A stretch of 64,000 bases of DNA from Pseudodesulfovibrio alkaliphilus (GTDB lineage: Bacteria; Desulfobacterota; Desulfovibrionia; Desulfovibrionales; Desulfovibrionaceae), in NCBI RefSeq assembly GCF_009729555.1, contig NZ_WODC01000003.1, forward strand, positions 186,001 through 250,000, read 5' to 3'. The translations under genes were made by a program, and so were the position numbers. Shown here in pieces: positions 16,669-26,474 of this stretch (the first letter of the stretch is position 1; each line of letters begins with the position of its first letter). Below the pieces are notes generated by a model, which had not been told where the DNA came from, searched no databases, and was given only the letters and a program-made list of their open reading frames with translations.

Positions 16669-18765
16669 TCATTCGTTGACAACGGTGGTGGGCACCACCA
16701 GCAGCACGCTCATGGGCAACGGCTGGTCCTGGACGATGGTGAGCAGCCCTTCCCGGGTCCATCCGCCGGGGAAGTTGACGGCCTTGTCGCCGCAAAAGGG
16801 GGTGCTGGCCCGGCCCATGGGCACAGCCGGAGAGCGGAAGTAGACCGGCTCCAGCCTGTCCGGCGAGGGGCCGACCCGGCCGCCCAGGGTGTCGTGAAAG
16901 CGCACGGCCACCTTGGTGATGCGTTTTCGCTTGGTCTGGGCCGTGCCGCGGGAGCTGCCCGCCTCAAGGCGCATGGGCTGCAGCCGCGAGACATAGGGCA
17001 GGCCCACGTGCGCCCTGGCCGCGGGCCGGTCGAGACGGACAACCCCCTGCGCATCCACCGTGCGGGCGGTCTGCACTGCGCCGTCGGCCAGGATGTCCAC
17101 GGTGCGCCCGGCCAGATGGCAAAGGCCAGTGAGGGTCTGGGTCGGCTCGCCGTCGTAGGTCGCGCCGCTGTCCACGAAAAAGGCGTCTTCCATGACCCCG
17201 TTGAACTCGGCTTCGAGGAATTCCACATGGCGCCGCGATTGTCCGCCCACGGTGCGCCGGATCACGGCCCAGAGCTGGTCGCGCTTTTCGGCCGGGTTGT
17301 GTACGGCGGCGATGCACTCCACCACGCCGTCCGTGGGCAGCCGCGACCAGGCGGCCACCTCCTGGTCCGGCTCATAGGTCAGCGCCAGGAGCACGCCATC
17401 GGCACGGACGCAGTACAGAATGGAGTCCGGCTCCTGGACATAGGCCATCTGGGTCAGGCCTGGCCGGGTAATGTGCTCCGAGAGGATGGTCAGGTCGCGT
17501 GAGACATAGGCATCGGACTCGTAGCGATAGGCCATCTCGCGGATCTTGCGGCGGGCGCGCTGGATATAGAGGGTGGCGAAGCCCACGGCCTCGGGCCGGG
17601 TGGGCGATGCGCCGCAGGAGCCCTCCTGGCTCGCCTTGATGGATGCAGGAGTGACCGGATCGCCCAGGGAGCTGCCCAAGGTCCATTCGCCTCCGGCCGT
17701 GCCCACCCAGAGCCTGCCGCGAGCCACAAGGAATTCGATGGCGTTGGCCTGTCTGCCCGAGAGGGTGACTTCGATGGCGTCATCGTCCAGGGGCTCTGCG
17801 CCTGCCGGAGCCTCGGTCCTGTCCCCCGGCTCAAGGCAATCCCAGAACTCGGCGTCAAGCTCGCCTGCCGCGTCGCGCACCGGCTCCACCTGCGAGCCCG
17901 TGGGCGCGGCCTTGAAGGTCACGGTCCTGTCCGCGCCTGAGGCCGTGAGGTTGGCCGCCCCCTTGTAGCGGTAATAGCGGGTGGTCCCGTCCGGGTGCTG
18001 GCCTTTGAGGCCGTCGAGCTTCTCGAACCCGTCGCCGTCGAGCAGGGTAAAGGTATCGCCCGGACGGCCGTCGCGCAGACCGTCGCCGTTTGCGTCCACG
18101 ATCTCGCGGTCGCGCCAGCCGTCAAGGGGAGCCTCGCGGGTGCGCAGGCGAAAATCCGTCATTTCTCCGGTGCGCGAGAACCACAGGGTGCCGGGTTGGG
18201 CAGGCGTGGCGGCCAGCACCAGCCGCTGCTCGAAAAAGGCGACCACCGAGGGGTTGTTGCCATCGGTCCAGGCGGCGGGACGGCCAATGAAGTCCATCTC
18301 CTCAAGCTCCCAATGATCGTGGGCCTTGCGGGTGAGGGTGCGAACCGGATGGTCCGGGTGGGCCAGCACCAGCACCTCGCCCGACTGGGCATGCCGCAGC
18401 CGCTCAAGCTGGTCTGCCCGGTAGGGCATATCCAGGGTCAGGGGAACCCCCTGGACCAGAACCGGGCCGTTGCCGCTAAACACGCGCATCCGCCCCTGGC
18501 CTGAATCGTCCTCGCCGAATTCGAGCACATAGGCCTCTTCCGCGTTGCTCTCAAAGGGGACCAGCAGCCCAGGACGGACCTGCCCAAGGGCCTGAACGAC
18601 AAAACGCAGCCCGCTGCGCCGCGTGGCCCCACCGTGGGGGTGGATGTGGAAGTTTTCCAGGGTGCGGCAGCCGTTGAAATAGCGGGACAGGTCGACCCTG
18701 CCCGCCAGGCGGGGGCTGATCTCACCCGCCGTGAAGTTGGTCAATGCCGGGGTGGCTATGCTCAT
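16669..18765 (-). CDS. Podoviral tail nozzle-like protein
   Basis: 698 residues starting MSIATPALTNFTAG. The N-terminal signature NFTAGEISPRLAGRVDLSRY with GCRTLENFHIHPHGGATRR is the hallmark of a large tail protein in Bordetella BPP-1/Burkholderia-type podoviruses. A beta-propeller-like middle and C-terminal part follow (for example FFEQRLVLAATPAQPGTLWF). It corresponds by position to the tail tubular B/nozzle protein through which DNA leaves. It is the first gene of the tail block, 80 bp after box 2 of the shared promoter, with an aaggagac ribosome-binding site. Intact throughout. Confidence 0.8.
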   Translation of the reverse strand: MSIATPALTNFTAGEISPRLAGRVDLSRYFNGCRTLENFHIHPHGGATRRSGLRFVVQALGQVRPGLLVPFESNAEEAYVLEFGEDDSGQGRMRVFSGNGPVLVQGVPLTLDMPYRADQLERLRHAQSGEVLVLAHPDHPVRTLTRKAHDHWELEEMDFIGRPAAWTDGNNPSVVAFFEQRLVLAATPAQPGTLWFSRTGEMTDFRLRTREAPLDGWRDREIVDANGDGLRDGRPGDTFTLLDGDGFEKLDGLKGQHPDGTTRYYRYKGAANLTASGADRTVTFKAAPTGSQVEPVRDAAGELDAEFWDCLEPGDRTEAPAGAEPLDDDAIEVTLSGRQANAIEFLVARGRLWVGTAGGEWTLGSSLGDPVTPASIKASQEGSCGASPTRPEAVGFATLYIQRARRKIREMAYRYESDAYVSRDLTILSEHITRPGLTQMAYVQEPDSILYCVRADGVLLALTYEPDQEVAAWSRLPTDGVVECIAAVHNPAEKRDQLWAVIRRTVGGQSRRHVEFLEAEFNGVMEDAFFVDSGATYDGEPTQTLTGLCHLAGRTVDILADGAVQTARTVDAQGVVRLDRPAARAHVGLPYVSRLQPMRLEAGSSRGTAQTKRKRITKVAVRFHDTLGGRVGPSPDRLEPVYFRSPAVPMGRASTPFCGDKAVNFPGGWTREGLLTIVQDQPLPMSVLLVVPTTVVNE

Positions 18766-18845
18766 GTCCGCGTCTCCTTGCTGTTTCGACAGCCCGGGCG
18801 GGCGTGTCGGGATCTGCGGCACAGGCTAGCCCGGCTTTTCTGCCG

Positions 18846-18912
18846 GGATGGAGAACGGGCGAAATAAGGATGTCAGAGGGCGCCGGAGGTCGGACATTCC
18901 CTGTTGACAGGG
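18846..18912 (-). promoter_or_regulatory. Shared bipartite phage-block promoter, copy D (tail block)
   Basis: On the minus strand, box 1 is CCCTGTCAACAGGGAATGTC (5' end near 18912) and box 2 is CGCCCGTTCTCCATCC (18861-18846). TGTCAA to CGCCCGTT is 48 bp start to start, the same as at the head and lysis blocks. Box 2 ends 80 bp before the nozzle-like start. The leader before the start (cgaaacagcaaggagac) closely resembles that of the lysis block (cgaaacaccaaaggagac). Confidence 0.8.
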
Positions 18913-19045
18913 CGTGGAGTCAGACCCCGGAGGCGGCTGTTGGCGGGGGGAGAGGCATGGGAATGGGCGTCCCCGATCAAAGGCGGTCGGGAGCGGTTGT
19001 GGCGGATCGGCCCGGCGTTATTGCGCCCAAGGCCGGTGGACGCCG

Positions 19046-19303
19046 CTAGTTGGTGGCGGCGGGCTGAATTATCCGGTCGTCCTTTTCGCGGTTCAGGCGC
19101 ACGACCTGGGTGGTGAAGGAGGTCTCGCCGGGACGACAGGCCGGGCAACCCTCGGACACGATGACGCACCGCTCGTCCAGAGCGGTGGCGTCGATCCCGG
19201 CCATGGCCAGCAGCCTGGAGGTCATGCCGTGTCCCCAGAGGATGGGCTGACCGCACTGGCTGCACTCCACATAGAGCAGTTCTGGATCAAATTGTCTGGT
19301 CAT
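19046..19303 (-). CDS. Small zinc-ribbon-like protein
   Basis: 85 residues with two Cys pairs: CSQCGQPILWGHG near the start and EGCPACRPGE near residue 53, a likely single zinc site. The rest shows no recognisable domain (VIVSEGCPACRPGETSFTTQVVRLNREKD). A conserved-looking hypothetical protein that may bind nucleic acid or another protein. It sits between the tail-block promoter and the GGDEF-EAL gene and could belong to neither. Confidence 0.55.
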   Translation of the reverse strand: MTRQFDPELLYVECSQCGQPILWGHGMTSRLLAMAGIDATALDERCVIVSEGCPACRPGETSFTTQVVRLNREKDDRIIQPAATN

Positions 19304-19349
19304 GGGCAGAGTGTAAGCATCCCGGGAGGGGATGACAAGGGGCTCGCTC

Positions 19350-21854
19350 TCAGGCGGACCCGGCGTCGTCAGACGACCGGGCGTCCCGGCAACCCTGTCT
19401 GGCCTCGCGCATCCGCTGTCCTGGCGAGGCGTCGCCGCCTTCGGCGCGGCGTTGGAGCAGGGCCTCGGCATCGTGCGGGGCCAGGGGCTTGTGGAAATAG
19501 AACCCCTGCACGGACTCGCAGCGAAGCTCCATGAGCGAACACAGTTGGCCCGCGTCCTCCACTCCCTCGGCCACCACATCCAGACCAAGGGAATGGGCCA
19601 GGGCGATGACCGCACGGACGATCTCCATGTTTTCCGGGTCGGTCTTCATGCGCGAAATAAAGGAGCGGTCCACCTTGAGCGTGTCCACGGGCAGCTGCTG
19701 AAGCTGGGAGAGCGAGGAATAGCCCGTGCCGAAATCGTCGATGGAGAATCGCACCCCGATGCGGCGCAGCCGCTTGAGGACGTTGATGGCTGTCTCCGGG
19801 TGATCCATGAGCGCGGATTCGGTGATCTCGAGCTTGAGGGCCTCGGGCGGCAGACTGGCGGCCCGCAGGGCGTCGATGACCAGCTTGTCCAGCTCGGCCC
19901 GGGCGAACTGTTTGCCCGAGAGGTTGACGGAGATGAAGATGTCCTCGGCTCCGCTGGTCTTTTTGCGCCAGCGTGCCAGGGTCAGAAGGGACTCGCGCAG
20001 CACCCACTCGCCGAGCTTGAGAATGATGCCCGACTCCTCGGCCATGGGGATGAACTCCGAGGGCGGAATGGAGCCGCGTTCGGGATGCTGCCAGCGGGCC
20101 AGGGCCTCGAAGCCCATGATGTCCGAACCGCCCAGGTCCATGATGGGCTGGAACTCCACATGGAATTCCCCGGACTCCAGCCCCCGGCGCATGTCGTTTT
20201 CCATGGTCAGCTGGTCCACGGCGCTTTCGAGCATGCGGGCGGTGAAGACCTTGAACCGATTGCGGCCCGCCTCCTTGGCCTGGTGCATGGCGATATTGGC
20301 CCGCTGAAGCACCTCGGAGGAGCGGATGTCCGGGACCGGGCTCAGGACAATGCCGAAGCTGGCCGTGGTCTGCACCTCGTGACCGCCGAAAAGGAAGGGC
20401 TGGGCCAGCTCCTCGCGGATGCGCTTGACGATGCGGATGGCCTCGCCCGGACTGGCCAGCTCGTCGAGCAGGAGCACGAACTCGTCCCCGCCGAAGCGCG
20501 AGACCGTGTCCAGAGTACGCACATGGCGGGCGAGGCGGTTGGCCGTCTCCACCAGGACCATGTCGCCAAAGCGGTGTCCCAGGGAGTCGTTGATGATCTT
20601 GAATCGGTCAAGATCAAGGAAGACCACGGCAAAGTAGTAGTTGCCCCGGCGTCCGGCCCGGCGCATGGCCTGGCCGATGCGGTCCAGGCACAGGGTCCGG
20701 TTGGCCAGCTCGGTGAGGGGGTCGTGCAGGGCCTGATGCCGGAGCTGTTCCTCCATCTCCTTGCGGTCCGTGATGTCGCGGAAGCTGCACCGGATGCCCA
20801 GCGGCTTCATGCCGATGCCGGACACCGCCCGGCCCACCACGCCGATCCAGCGGGTCTGCCCGCTGCGGGTGACAATGCGGAAATCCAGGGAACCGCCCAC
20901 CTCGGTATTGATGAAAATCAGATATTTGTCCCACGCCTCGCGGTCTTCGGGCACGATGACCTCGCGCAGCAGCCCGGGACGCTCGAAAAAACGCTCGGGC
21001 GGGTGGCCCGAGATGCGTTCGCAGGCGGGCGAGCAGTAGACCACGCCGCCGTCGGTGTCGATCCACATCTCCCAGTCGTAGGCGAAGTCGGCAATGGTGC
21101 GGTAGCGCTCCTCGCCCGAGCGCAGGGCATCGAGCAGGCGCTCGCGTTGCAGCCGTATCTTGGCCCGCTCCCTGGCCCCGCGGGCGAATTTGCGCAGGAC
21201 GTATATCTCAATGCCGGCCACCACCAACAAAATGGCCATGAAGATGACGGCGAGCCGGTTGCGGTATCCGGCCAGTTCGCCCTGGACATCGTCGAGATAG
21301 ATGCCGGTGCCCACGATCCAGCCCCAGGGCTCGAACTTGCGGACATAGGAGAGCTTGCGGGCAAGGATTTCCGGTTGGTCCTTCCACTGCCAGTGGTAGT
21401 TCACGAACCCGCCTTGGGGGGTTTCCGCCGCCCGGATGAACTCCATAAACAGGGCCTTCCCCTCCGTGTCGGTGTACTCTGTCAGCTCGCGCCCCTCGAG
21501 CTCGGGGATGTAGGGGTGCATGACCATGCGCGGAGTCTCGTCGTTGATCCAGAAGTAGTCCTTGCCCTCGGGGCCGTAGCGCATGGCCCGCACCAGCTCG
21601 CGGCCCATGTCCCTGGCCTCGTCCGGGCCAAGCTCCCCGGCCTCGACCCGCTGCTGAAGGTGGGCCAGGGTGTTGATGACCGTGCCGGTGAGCATGCGGA
21701 TGTTCTCGCGCCGGTCGTTCATGAAGGCGTTGTGGATGGAGGGGAGCAGGTAGAGGAAGATGGACCCGCCAAACAGGGCCAGCGTAAGCGCCGCAGGCAG
21801 GAGCATGCCCAAAGGGGTGAACTCGAAGAACGAAGACAGGCGGCGTGAACGCAT
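19350..21854 (-). CDS. Membrane GGDEF-EAL protein with Cache and PAS domains
   Basis: 834 residues. Order: membrane helix (about 15-37), periplasmic Cache-type sensor (about 45-195, including KDYFWINDETPRMVMHP and GWIVGTGIYLDD), second membrane helix (about 201-220), PAS domain (about 245-355), GGDEF (about 365-525), EAL (about 535-785). The cyclase motif RFGGDEF is intact. The phosphodiesterase motifs FEALARW, SVNLSGKQF, DDFGTGYSSL and the closing AEGVE are also intact. The protein can therefore in principle both make and degrade c-di-GMP in response to a periplasmic ligand. Two more GGDEF genes follow upstream on the same strand. Confidence 0.9.
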   Translation of the reverse strand: MRSRRLSSFFEFTPLGMLLPAALTLALFGGSIFLYLLPSIHNAFMNDRRENIRMLTGTVINTLAHLQQRVEAGELGPDEARDMGRELVRAMRYGPEGKDYFWINDETPRMVMHPYIPELEGRELTEYTDTEGKALFMEFIRAAETPQGGFVNYHWQWKDQPEILARKLSYVRKFEPWGWIVGTGIYLDDVQGELAGYRNRLAVIFMAILLVVAGIEIYVLRKFARGARERAKIRLQRERLLDALRSGEERYRTIADFAYDWEMWIDTDGGVVYCSPACERISGHPPERFFERPGLLREVIVPEDREAWDKYLIFINTEVGGSLDFRIVTRSGQTRWIGVVGRAVSGIGMKPLGIRCSFRDITDRKEMEEQLRHQALHDPLTELANRTLCLDRIGQAMRRAGRRGNYYFAVVFLDLDRFKIINDSLGHRFGDMVLVETANRLARHVRTLDTVSRFGGDEFVLLLDELASPGEAIRIVKRIREELAQPFLFGGHEVQTTASFGIVLSPVPDIRSSEVLQRANIAMHQAKEAGRNRFKVFTARMLESAVDQLTMENDMRRGLESGEFHVEFQPIMDLGGSDIMGFEALARWQHPERGSIPPSEFIPMAEESGIILKLGEWVLRESLLTLARWRKKTSGAEDIFISVNLSGKQFARAELDKLVIDALRAASLPPEALKLEITESALMDHPETAINVLKRLRRIGVRFSIDDFGTGYSSLSQLQQLPVDTLKVDRSFISRMKTDPENMEIVRAVIALAHSLGLDVVAEGVEDAGQLCSLMELRCESVQGFYFHKPLAPHDAEALLQRRAEGGDASPGQRMREARQGCRDARSSDDAGSA

Positions 21855-21954
21855 CAGTTTTTCCCGGTCGCGGGGGTTGGGGCCAGAGTTGCGACTCTGC
21901 TCCAGCATACGACGTGGTTGTGTAAAAGTGAAGTAAAGAGGGTGATTCTTGTCG

Positions 21955-24900
21955 TCATCCGGCCACCACCCGGTTGCGTCCGGCCTCCTTGGCCGCGTAA
22001 AGGGCCACATCGGCCCGCTTGAGCAGGGTGGCCACGGAGTCGGCGTCCGCGTCCGAGGCGGCCGCGCCGATGCTCACGGTAATTCGCATTTCTCCGGCTG
22101 CCGTAACCATGGAGGCGTCCTCAATGGCCCTACGCAACCGTTCGGCCACCTCCAGGGCCGCGGCTGCGTCGGTCTCGGGCAAGAGCACGCCGAACTCCTC
22201 GCCCCCCAGCCTGCCAAGCACGTCCGGCTCGCGCAGGGTGACGCGAGAGATGTGTGCCAGCTCGCGCAGCACCTCGTCGCCCACATCATGGCCATGGGTG
22301 TCGTTGACCCGTTTGAAATGATCGATATCCATCATGAGCATGGTCAGCGCCCCCTGGTAGCGGCGGCTCCTGACGAATTCCCGCTCGGCCAGCTCCATGA
22401 AGCGGCGGCGGTTGTACAGCCCGGTCAGGCTGTCGGTGGTCGCCAGCTCGCGAAGCCTGGCCTCGGTGGTCTTGCGCTCGGTGATGTCGCGGATGGTGGC
22501 CACGGCGTACCATGCGCCCCCGAGGCGGAAGGAAGACACGGACCGCTCCACCGGCAGCCGGGTGCCGTCCTTGCGCACGGCTTCGGTTTCCTGGAGGGTC
22601 CCCAGGGATGGCGGGCCGTCGCCTCCGGCCAGTTGGCGCAGGGTCATGAGGGTCTTTTCGCGCAGCTCCGGCGGGGTGATCAGATCGGTGATGGCCCGCC
22701 CCATGGCCTCGTCCTCGGCAAAGCCGAAGAGACGTTCGGCTGCGGGATTCCAGAAGGAGACACGGGCGTTTCCGTCGATCATGACAATGGCGTCGTAGGC
22801 GGACTCGGCCAGGGCGCGAAGCTTGCGTTCGCTGGCCTTGATGATCTCCTCGGCCCGCTTGCGCTCCGAGATGTCCATATCCGCCCCGCGATACCCGCCA
22901 AACCGTCCCTCCTCGTCGCGATACGGCACACCGCTCGACTGGAGCCAGACCGTGCGGCCGTCCCGGGTGACGCAACGCAGCTCGACCTTGGAGAAGGGCT
23001 CGCGCCGGGCGTACACATCGGTCTGCCAGCGCACGAAGTCATCGGTCTGGTCCGGGGCGATGAACACCGCCGGGGAACGGCCCAGCAATTCCTCGGCAGT
23101 GCGGCCGAGCACGGAGAAGACATCGTCGGTGACAAAGGTGTATATCCCGTCCGCATCGGTTTCCCAGATGAATTCCCCCACCGCTGCGCTCACATCGCGA
23201 AAGCGCTGTTCGGAGCGTTGCAGGGCGGCCTGGGCCAGACGCTGCTCGGTGATGTCCCGGGCGAAAATGGCCACCTGCTCCACTGCGCCGTCCGGGCCGG
23301 TGACGGGGTAGACGCTGGCCAGATAGCGGCGGCCGTCGCGAGTGGCCTCGAACCGGGAGGGCCGGGCCTGCTCGATGATCTCCCGGAGTATGGTGCGCAG
23401 GGCCTCGGCCCGTTCCCCGGACAGGAACTCGAACAGGGTGCGGCCGATCATGGCTTCGGCCTCCTGTCCGTAGAGGCGTGCGCCGGTCTCGTTGATGGCA
23501 GCGATGCTGCCGTTTGGCTCGATAAGCATGGCCACATGGTCCGGGGCGTTGAGCAGGGTCCGGCTGGTTTCCTCGCTGCGGCGGAGGGCCGCCTCGTAGC
23601 GCTTGCGCCGGGTCATGTCGCGCAGGGTGCCCACAGCGTACCAGCGGCCGTCCAACTGCACCGAGGCCACGCCCACCTCCACCGGAACCGTGGAGCCGTC
23701 CCGGCGCAGCGCATCGAGCTCCACCACCCGCCCCACCACATGGCCACGGCCCGACCGGGCGAATCCGGCCATGCCCGCCTCGGCCCTGGCCCGCATTTCT
23801 TCCGGCGCGAGCAGGGAGTGGAGCCGCCTGCCCATAATCTCCCCGGCCGGGTAGCCGAAGAGCCTTTCGGCGGCCGGATTCCAGAAGGTGACGCGCCCCT
23901 GGTCGTCGATCATCACCACCGCATCCTGAGCCGACCGACTGATGGCCAGGGTGCGCGCCTCGCTTTCGCGCAGGCGGGCCTCCACCTCGGCCTGACGCAC
24001 CCGGTAGCTGGCCAGAAACCAGCATCCCGGAACCAGGGTCAGCAGGAAGAGCACGGCCAGCCCGGTGAAGGGGGTGGCCCAGGGCAGGGAGAGGACGGCC
24101 GGAGGAACCCAGGTCATGAGCCGCCAGTCCGCGGCTCCAGGGCCGTCGGCGTCCTGGGCAACGTGAATGGACACAAAGGAAAAGAGCCCCTCGGGGGTGT
24201 GCGTCTGGCCCTCCTCCTGCCCTGCCACTGCCCGCCACGCCTCGGGGAAGCGGACGGCCATGGTGGCGTCCGGGCGTCCGAGATCGCGGCCCCACTCCTC
24301 GTCCGTGGCCGGGCCGATTATCCAGAAACCCCGGGCATCGCAGAGCAGGGTCAGCCCCTCGCCGGAGGCCCCGGCCCGTTTGACCTGATCCAGCAGATGT
24401 CTGCCGTCGTAATTGATGACCACCGCGCCGACCACACTGCCCCCGGCATCGACCACCGGGCTGGCGAAGCGCAGGGTGGGCCGGTGGGGCACCTCGATGC
24501 GGCCCTGCTCCACATTGAGATCAAAGTCCGAGACAAAGACACTGCCCGGGTCGATGCGCAGGGCCTCGCGCACATAGTACCGCTCCCCCTTGTCCTGGAG
24601 CAATTCGGACGGCGCGACGACCGGGCCGGACCAGGCCTGATCGACACGCACACGCTCCATGCCGCGGTTGTCGATGAACCGGACCATGAGGGAATGGGGT
24701 CTGGTCCGGGCGAAGTCGGAAAAGATACGCTCCAGGGCGGGGCCGGGCAATCCGTCGAGACGGTCGGCGGCCAGTCGGGCCAAAAGTCTGGCGTCGGCGG
24801 CCAAGCCGTTCACGGCTCGGTCGATGATGGCGGCCTCGCGCTCCAGAATCAGGGGCTGCCGCAGACGCACGGCGTTGAGGTGCTCCAGGTCGCGGCTGTG

Positions 24901-24981
24901 GAGGAACCAGAGCGAGGCCAGGACGATGGCCAAGGCCAACGGACCATAGAGTTTCAGAAATTCCCGTATGATCAGAGCCAT
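21955..24981 (-). CDS. Multi-PAS diguanylate cyclase with periplasmic dCache-like sensor
   Basis: 1008 residues. Membrane helix near 10-27, large periplasmic sensor (about 40-295, dCache-like, with FVSDFDLNVEQG and ASPVVDAGGSVVGAVVINYDG), second helix near 303-326, four PAS domains, then GGDEF. The first and fourth PAS copies share FWNPAAERLFG, so they probably arose by internal duplication. The active-site motif RLGGEEF is intact, as is YNRRRFMELAEREF at the domain start. It synthesises c-di-GMP; the final ~15 residues are ALYAAKEAGRNRV. A long plus-strand open frame covers the same DNA and is a shadow. Confidence 0.9.
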   Translation of the reverse strand: MALIIREFLKLYGPLALAIVLASLWFLHSRDLEHLNAVRLRQPLILEREAAIIDRAVNGLAADARLLARLAADRLDGLPGPALERIFSDFARTRPHSLMVRFIDNRGMERVRVDQAWSGPVVAPSELLQDKGERYYVREALRIDPGSVFVSDFDLNVEQGRIEVPHRPTLRFASPVVDAGGSVVGAVVINYDGRHLLDQVKRAGASGEGLTLLCDARGFWIIGPATDEEWGRDLGRPDATMAVRFPEAWRAVAGQEEGQTHTPEGLFSFVSIHVAQDADGPGAADWRLMTWVPPAVLSLPWATPFTGLAVLFLLTLVPGCWFLASYRVRQAEVEARLRESEARTLAISRSAQDAVVMIDDQGRVTFWNPAAERLFGYPAGEIMGRRLHSLLAPEEMRARAEAGMAGFARSGRGHVVGRVVELDALRRDGSTVPVEVGVASVQLDGRWYAVGTLRDMTRRKRYEAALRRSEETSRTLLNAPDHVAMLIEPNGSIAAINETGARLYGQEAEAMIGRTLFEFLSGERAEALRTILREIIEQARPSRFEATRDGRRYLASVYPVTGPDGAVEQVAIFARDITEQRLAQAALQRSEQRFRDVSAAVGEFIWETDADGIYTFVTDDVFSVLGRTAEELLGRSPAVFIAPDQTDDFVRWQTDVYARREPFSKVELRCVTRDGRTVWLQSSGVPYRDEEGRFGGYRGADMDISERKRAEEIIKASERKLRALAESAYDAIVMIDGNARVSFWNPAAERLFGFAEDEAMGRAITDLITPPELREKTLMTLRQLAGGDGPPSLGTLQETEAVRKDGTRLPVERSVSSFRLGGAWYAVATIRDITERKTTEARLRELATTDSLTGLYNRRRFMELAEREFVRSRRYQGALTMLMMDIDHFKRVNDTHGHDVGDEVLRELAHISRVTLREPDVLGRLGGEEFGVLLPETDAAAALEVAERLRRAIEDASMVTAAGEMRITVSIGAAASDADADSVATLLKRADVALYAAKEAGRNRVVAG

Positions 24982-25073
24982 GTCTCCCTCCCCGTTGAGA
25001 CGCCGCCTCAAGGCTTGGCTCATGATGCCCGGCCGCGCTCCCGCCGGGCCGCCGCAGAATGGCCGAAGCGGGG

Positions 25074-25850
25074 TCAGCTCCTGGCGAGCACAACCCGGTT
25101 TCTGCCCTGGCTCTTGGCCCCGGTCAGGGCGGACTGGAGCCGGTGCAGGAAGGTTTCGACGGTGTCGTCGCCGCGGCACTGGGCCACCCCCAGCGAGAGG
25201 CGCATGCGAATCTTGCCGCCAAAGAGTTTGTGCCCCACGATCTGGCGGAGTTTTTCGGCCATGATAGCCGCCTTGTCGATGTCGGTGTGGGGGGCCAGGA
25301 TGATGAACTTGCCCCCCCGCCAACGAAAGACGTAGTCGGTCTTGCGCAGCCGGGCCCCAACGAACCGGGCCAGATTGGCCAGCAGCAGATCGCCGGTCTT
25401 GTACCCGTGGGTCTCGTTGAGCCCCTTGAAGTCGTCGATGTCGAACATGACTGCCGAGAGAGGGGTGGCGTAGCGGCGGACGTTGTCCATTTCGCGCTGG
25501 GCCACGGAATCGAACTTGTAGCGGTTATACACCTTGGTCAGCTCGTCATAAACCGAGAGCTGGTCTATCTGCTCGCGCAGACGCTCCATCTCGCGCCCGT
25601 CGCGGCCCAGGGCGGCCAGAATCCGGGTGAAGACCAGCAGGGCCTGGGCCGCAAGGACGAGGAACCCGGCCACCATGACGATGTAGACCAGCTTCATCAT
25701 CATCTCAGGCTCGTCCGGCGGGGTCAGGGCCAGGGTGTAGATCACCCCGAAGTTGGTGCACAGCAGCGCTGTCAGCGCGGCCACGCTCAGGACATAGAAG
25801 AGCGTGTAGCGGGTCTTGAGTCTGCCTGATGACGGTTTGTCCCGGGTCAT
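25074..25850 (-). CDS. Membrane GGDEF-domain protein with degenerate active site
   Basis: 258 residues: two membrane helices (TLFYVLSVAALTALL and LVYIVMVAGFLVLAAQALL), a short coiled linker, then a GGDEF domain from about 100 (LTKVYNRYKFDSVAQREMDN). The signature loop reads RWRGGKF instead of R-x-GG(D/E)EF. The acidic catalytic/metal residues are therefore replaced by Gly-Lys, and diguanylate cyclase activity is unlikely. The nucleotide-binding core (MFDIDDFKGLNETHGYKTGD) is kept, so it may act as a GTP or c-di-GMP sensor. It lies 92 bp upstream of the multi-PAS cyclase gene. Confidence 0.85.
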   Translation of the reverse strand: MTRDKPSSGRLKTRYTLFYVLSVAALTALLCTNFGVIYTLALTPPDEPEMMMKLVYIVMVAGFLVLAAQALLVFTRILAALGRDGREMERLREQIDQLSVYDELTKVYNRYKFDSVAQREMDNVRRYATPLSAVMFDIDDFKGLNETHGYKTGDLLLANLARFVGARLRKTDYVFRWRGGKFIILAPHTDIDKAAIMAEKLRQIVGHKLFGGKIRMRLSLGVAQCRGDDTVETFLHRLQSALTGAKSQGRNRVVLARS

Positions 25851-25879
25851 GGCCGTTGGTGTCCTGTGGCCCGGACGGG

Positions 25880-26338
25880 TCAGTCGAGCCCGCCCTCAAA
25901 GGTGTAATAGAGGGCCCCGCTCCCGGCCGAATCGTCATAGGTCAGCTCCACCGAGAAGTCGGGCCACATCCATCCGTAGCGGGAGCCGACCCCCCGGCCC
26001 TGACCGTATTGACCGAGCAGACGCTCTTTGATCAGGAAATGGTTGGCCCGGCCCTTGAATGCCACGCCCACGCGGTAGAGCCGGTCGCTGCGGAAGTAAT
26101 ACGCCACGGACACGATCTCCGCGTCGCCAAAGGAGAGCCGTTCGTCCTTGCGGTGGTAGGTGTTGCGGTAGTTGGGGCCGGGTACGCGCTCAAGGTCCGG
26201 GATGTCGGCCAGGGGAGTGCCCCAGGCCAGACCACGAAAGGTATCGGGCCTCGGCGCTTCGACGAAGTCTGCGGCCGGGGCCAAACCAACGAGGCAGAGC
26301 AGAAGCAGGGCAGTGGTCAGTGTGCGGAAGGGAAGCAT
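25880..26338 (-). CDS. Secreted hypothetical protein
   Basis: 152 residues with a signal peptide (LTTALLLLCLVGLAPAA, cleavage probably after AA-D near residue 22). The mature part includes FRGLAWGTPLADIPDL, a motif seen in small periplasmic proteins of Desulfovibrionaceae, and beta-strand-rich blocks (YFRSDRLYRVGVAFKG). No enzymatic motif. It lies 29 bp upstream of the degenerate GGDEF gene on the same strand and may share its transcript. Confidence 0.65.
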   Translation of the reverse strand: MLPFRTLTTALLLLCLVGLAPAADFVEAPRPDTFRGLAWGTPLADIPDLERVPGPNYRNTYHRKDERLSFGDAEIVSVAYYFRSDRLYRVGVAFKGRANHFLIKERLLGQYGQGRGVGSRYGWMWPDFSVELTYDDSAGSGALYYTFEGGLD

Positions 26339-26474
26339 GGGTGGGCATCGCCTCGTGTCTTGCGGCCGGAGCCGATTTCTGTTCATAACCATCCGCATTG
26401 TACGGGATTTCGCGCCAAAATCAAGGTCCGATCGCGTGGGCGGCCGCGAACGCATTGTCAGGGCGGTTGGCTCT

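Noticed and set aside
21949-25335. 1128-codon plus-strand open frame over the multi-PAS cyclase gene
   Set aside because: Its translation is low-complexity (Gly/His/Ala/Pro-rich) with no domain; the minus strand encodes clear PAS and GGDEF domains. It is a high-GC shadow.
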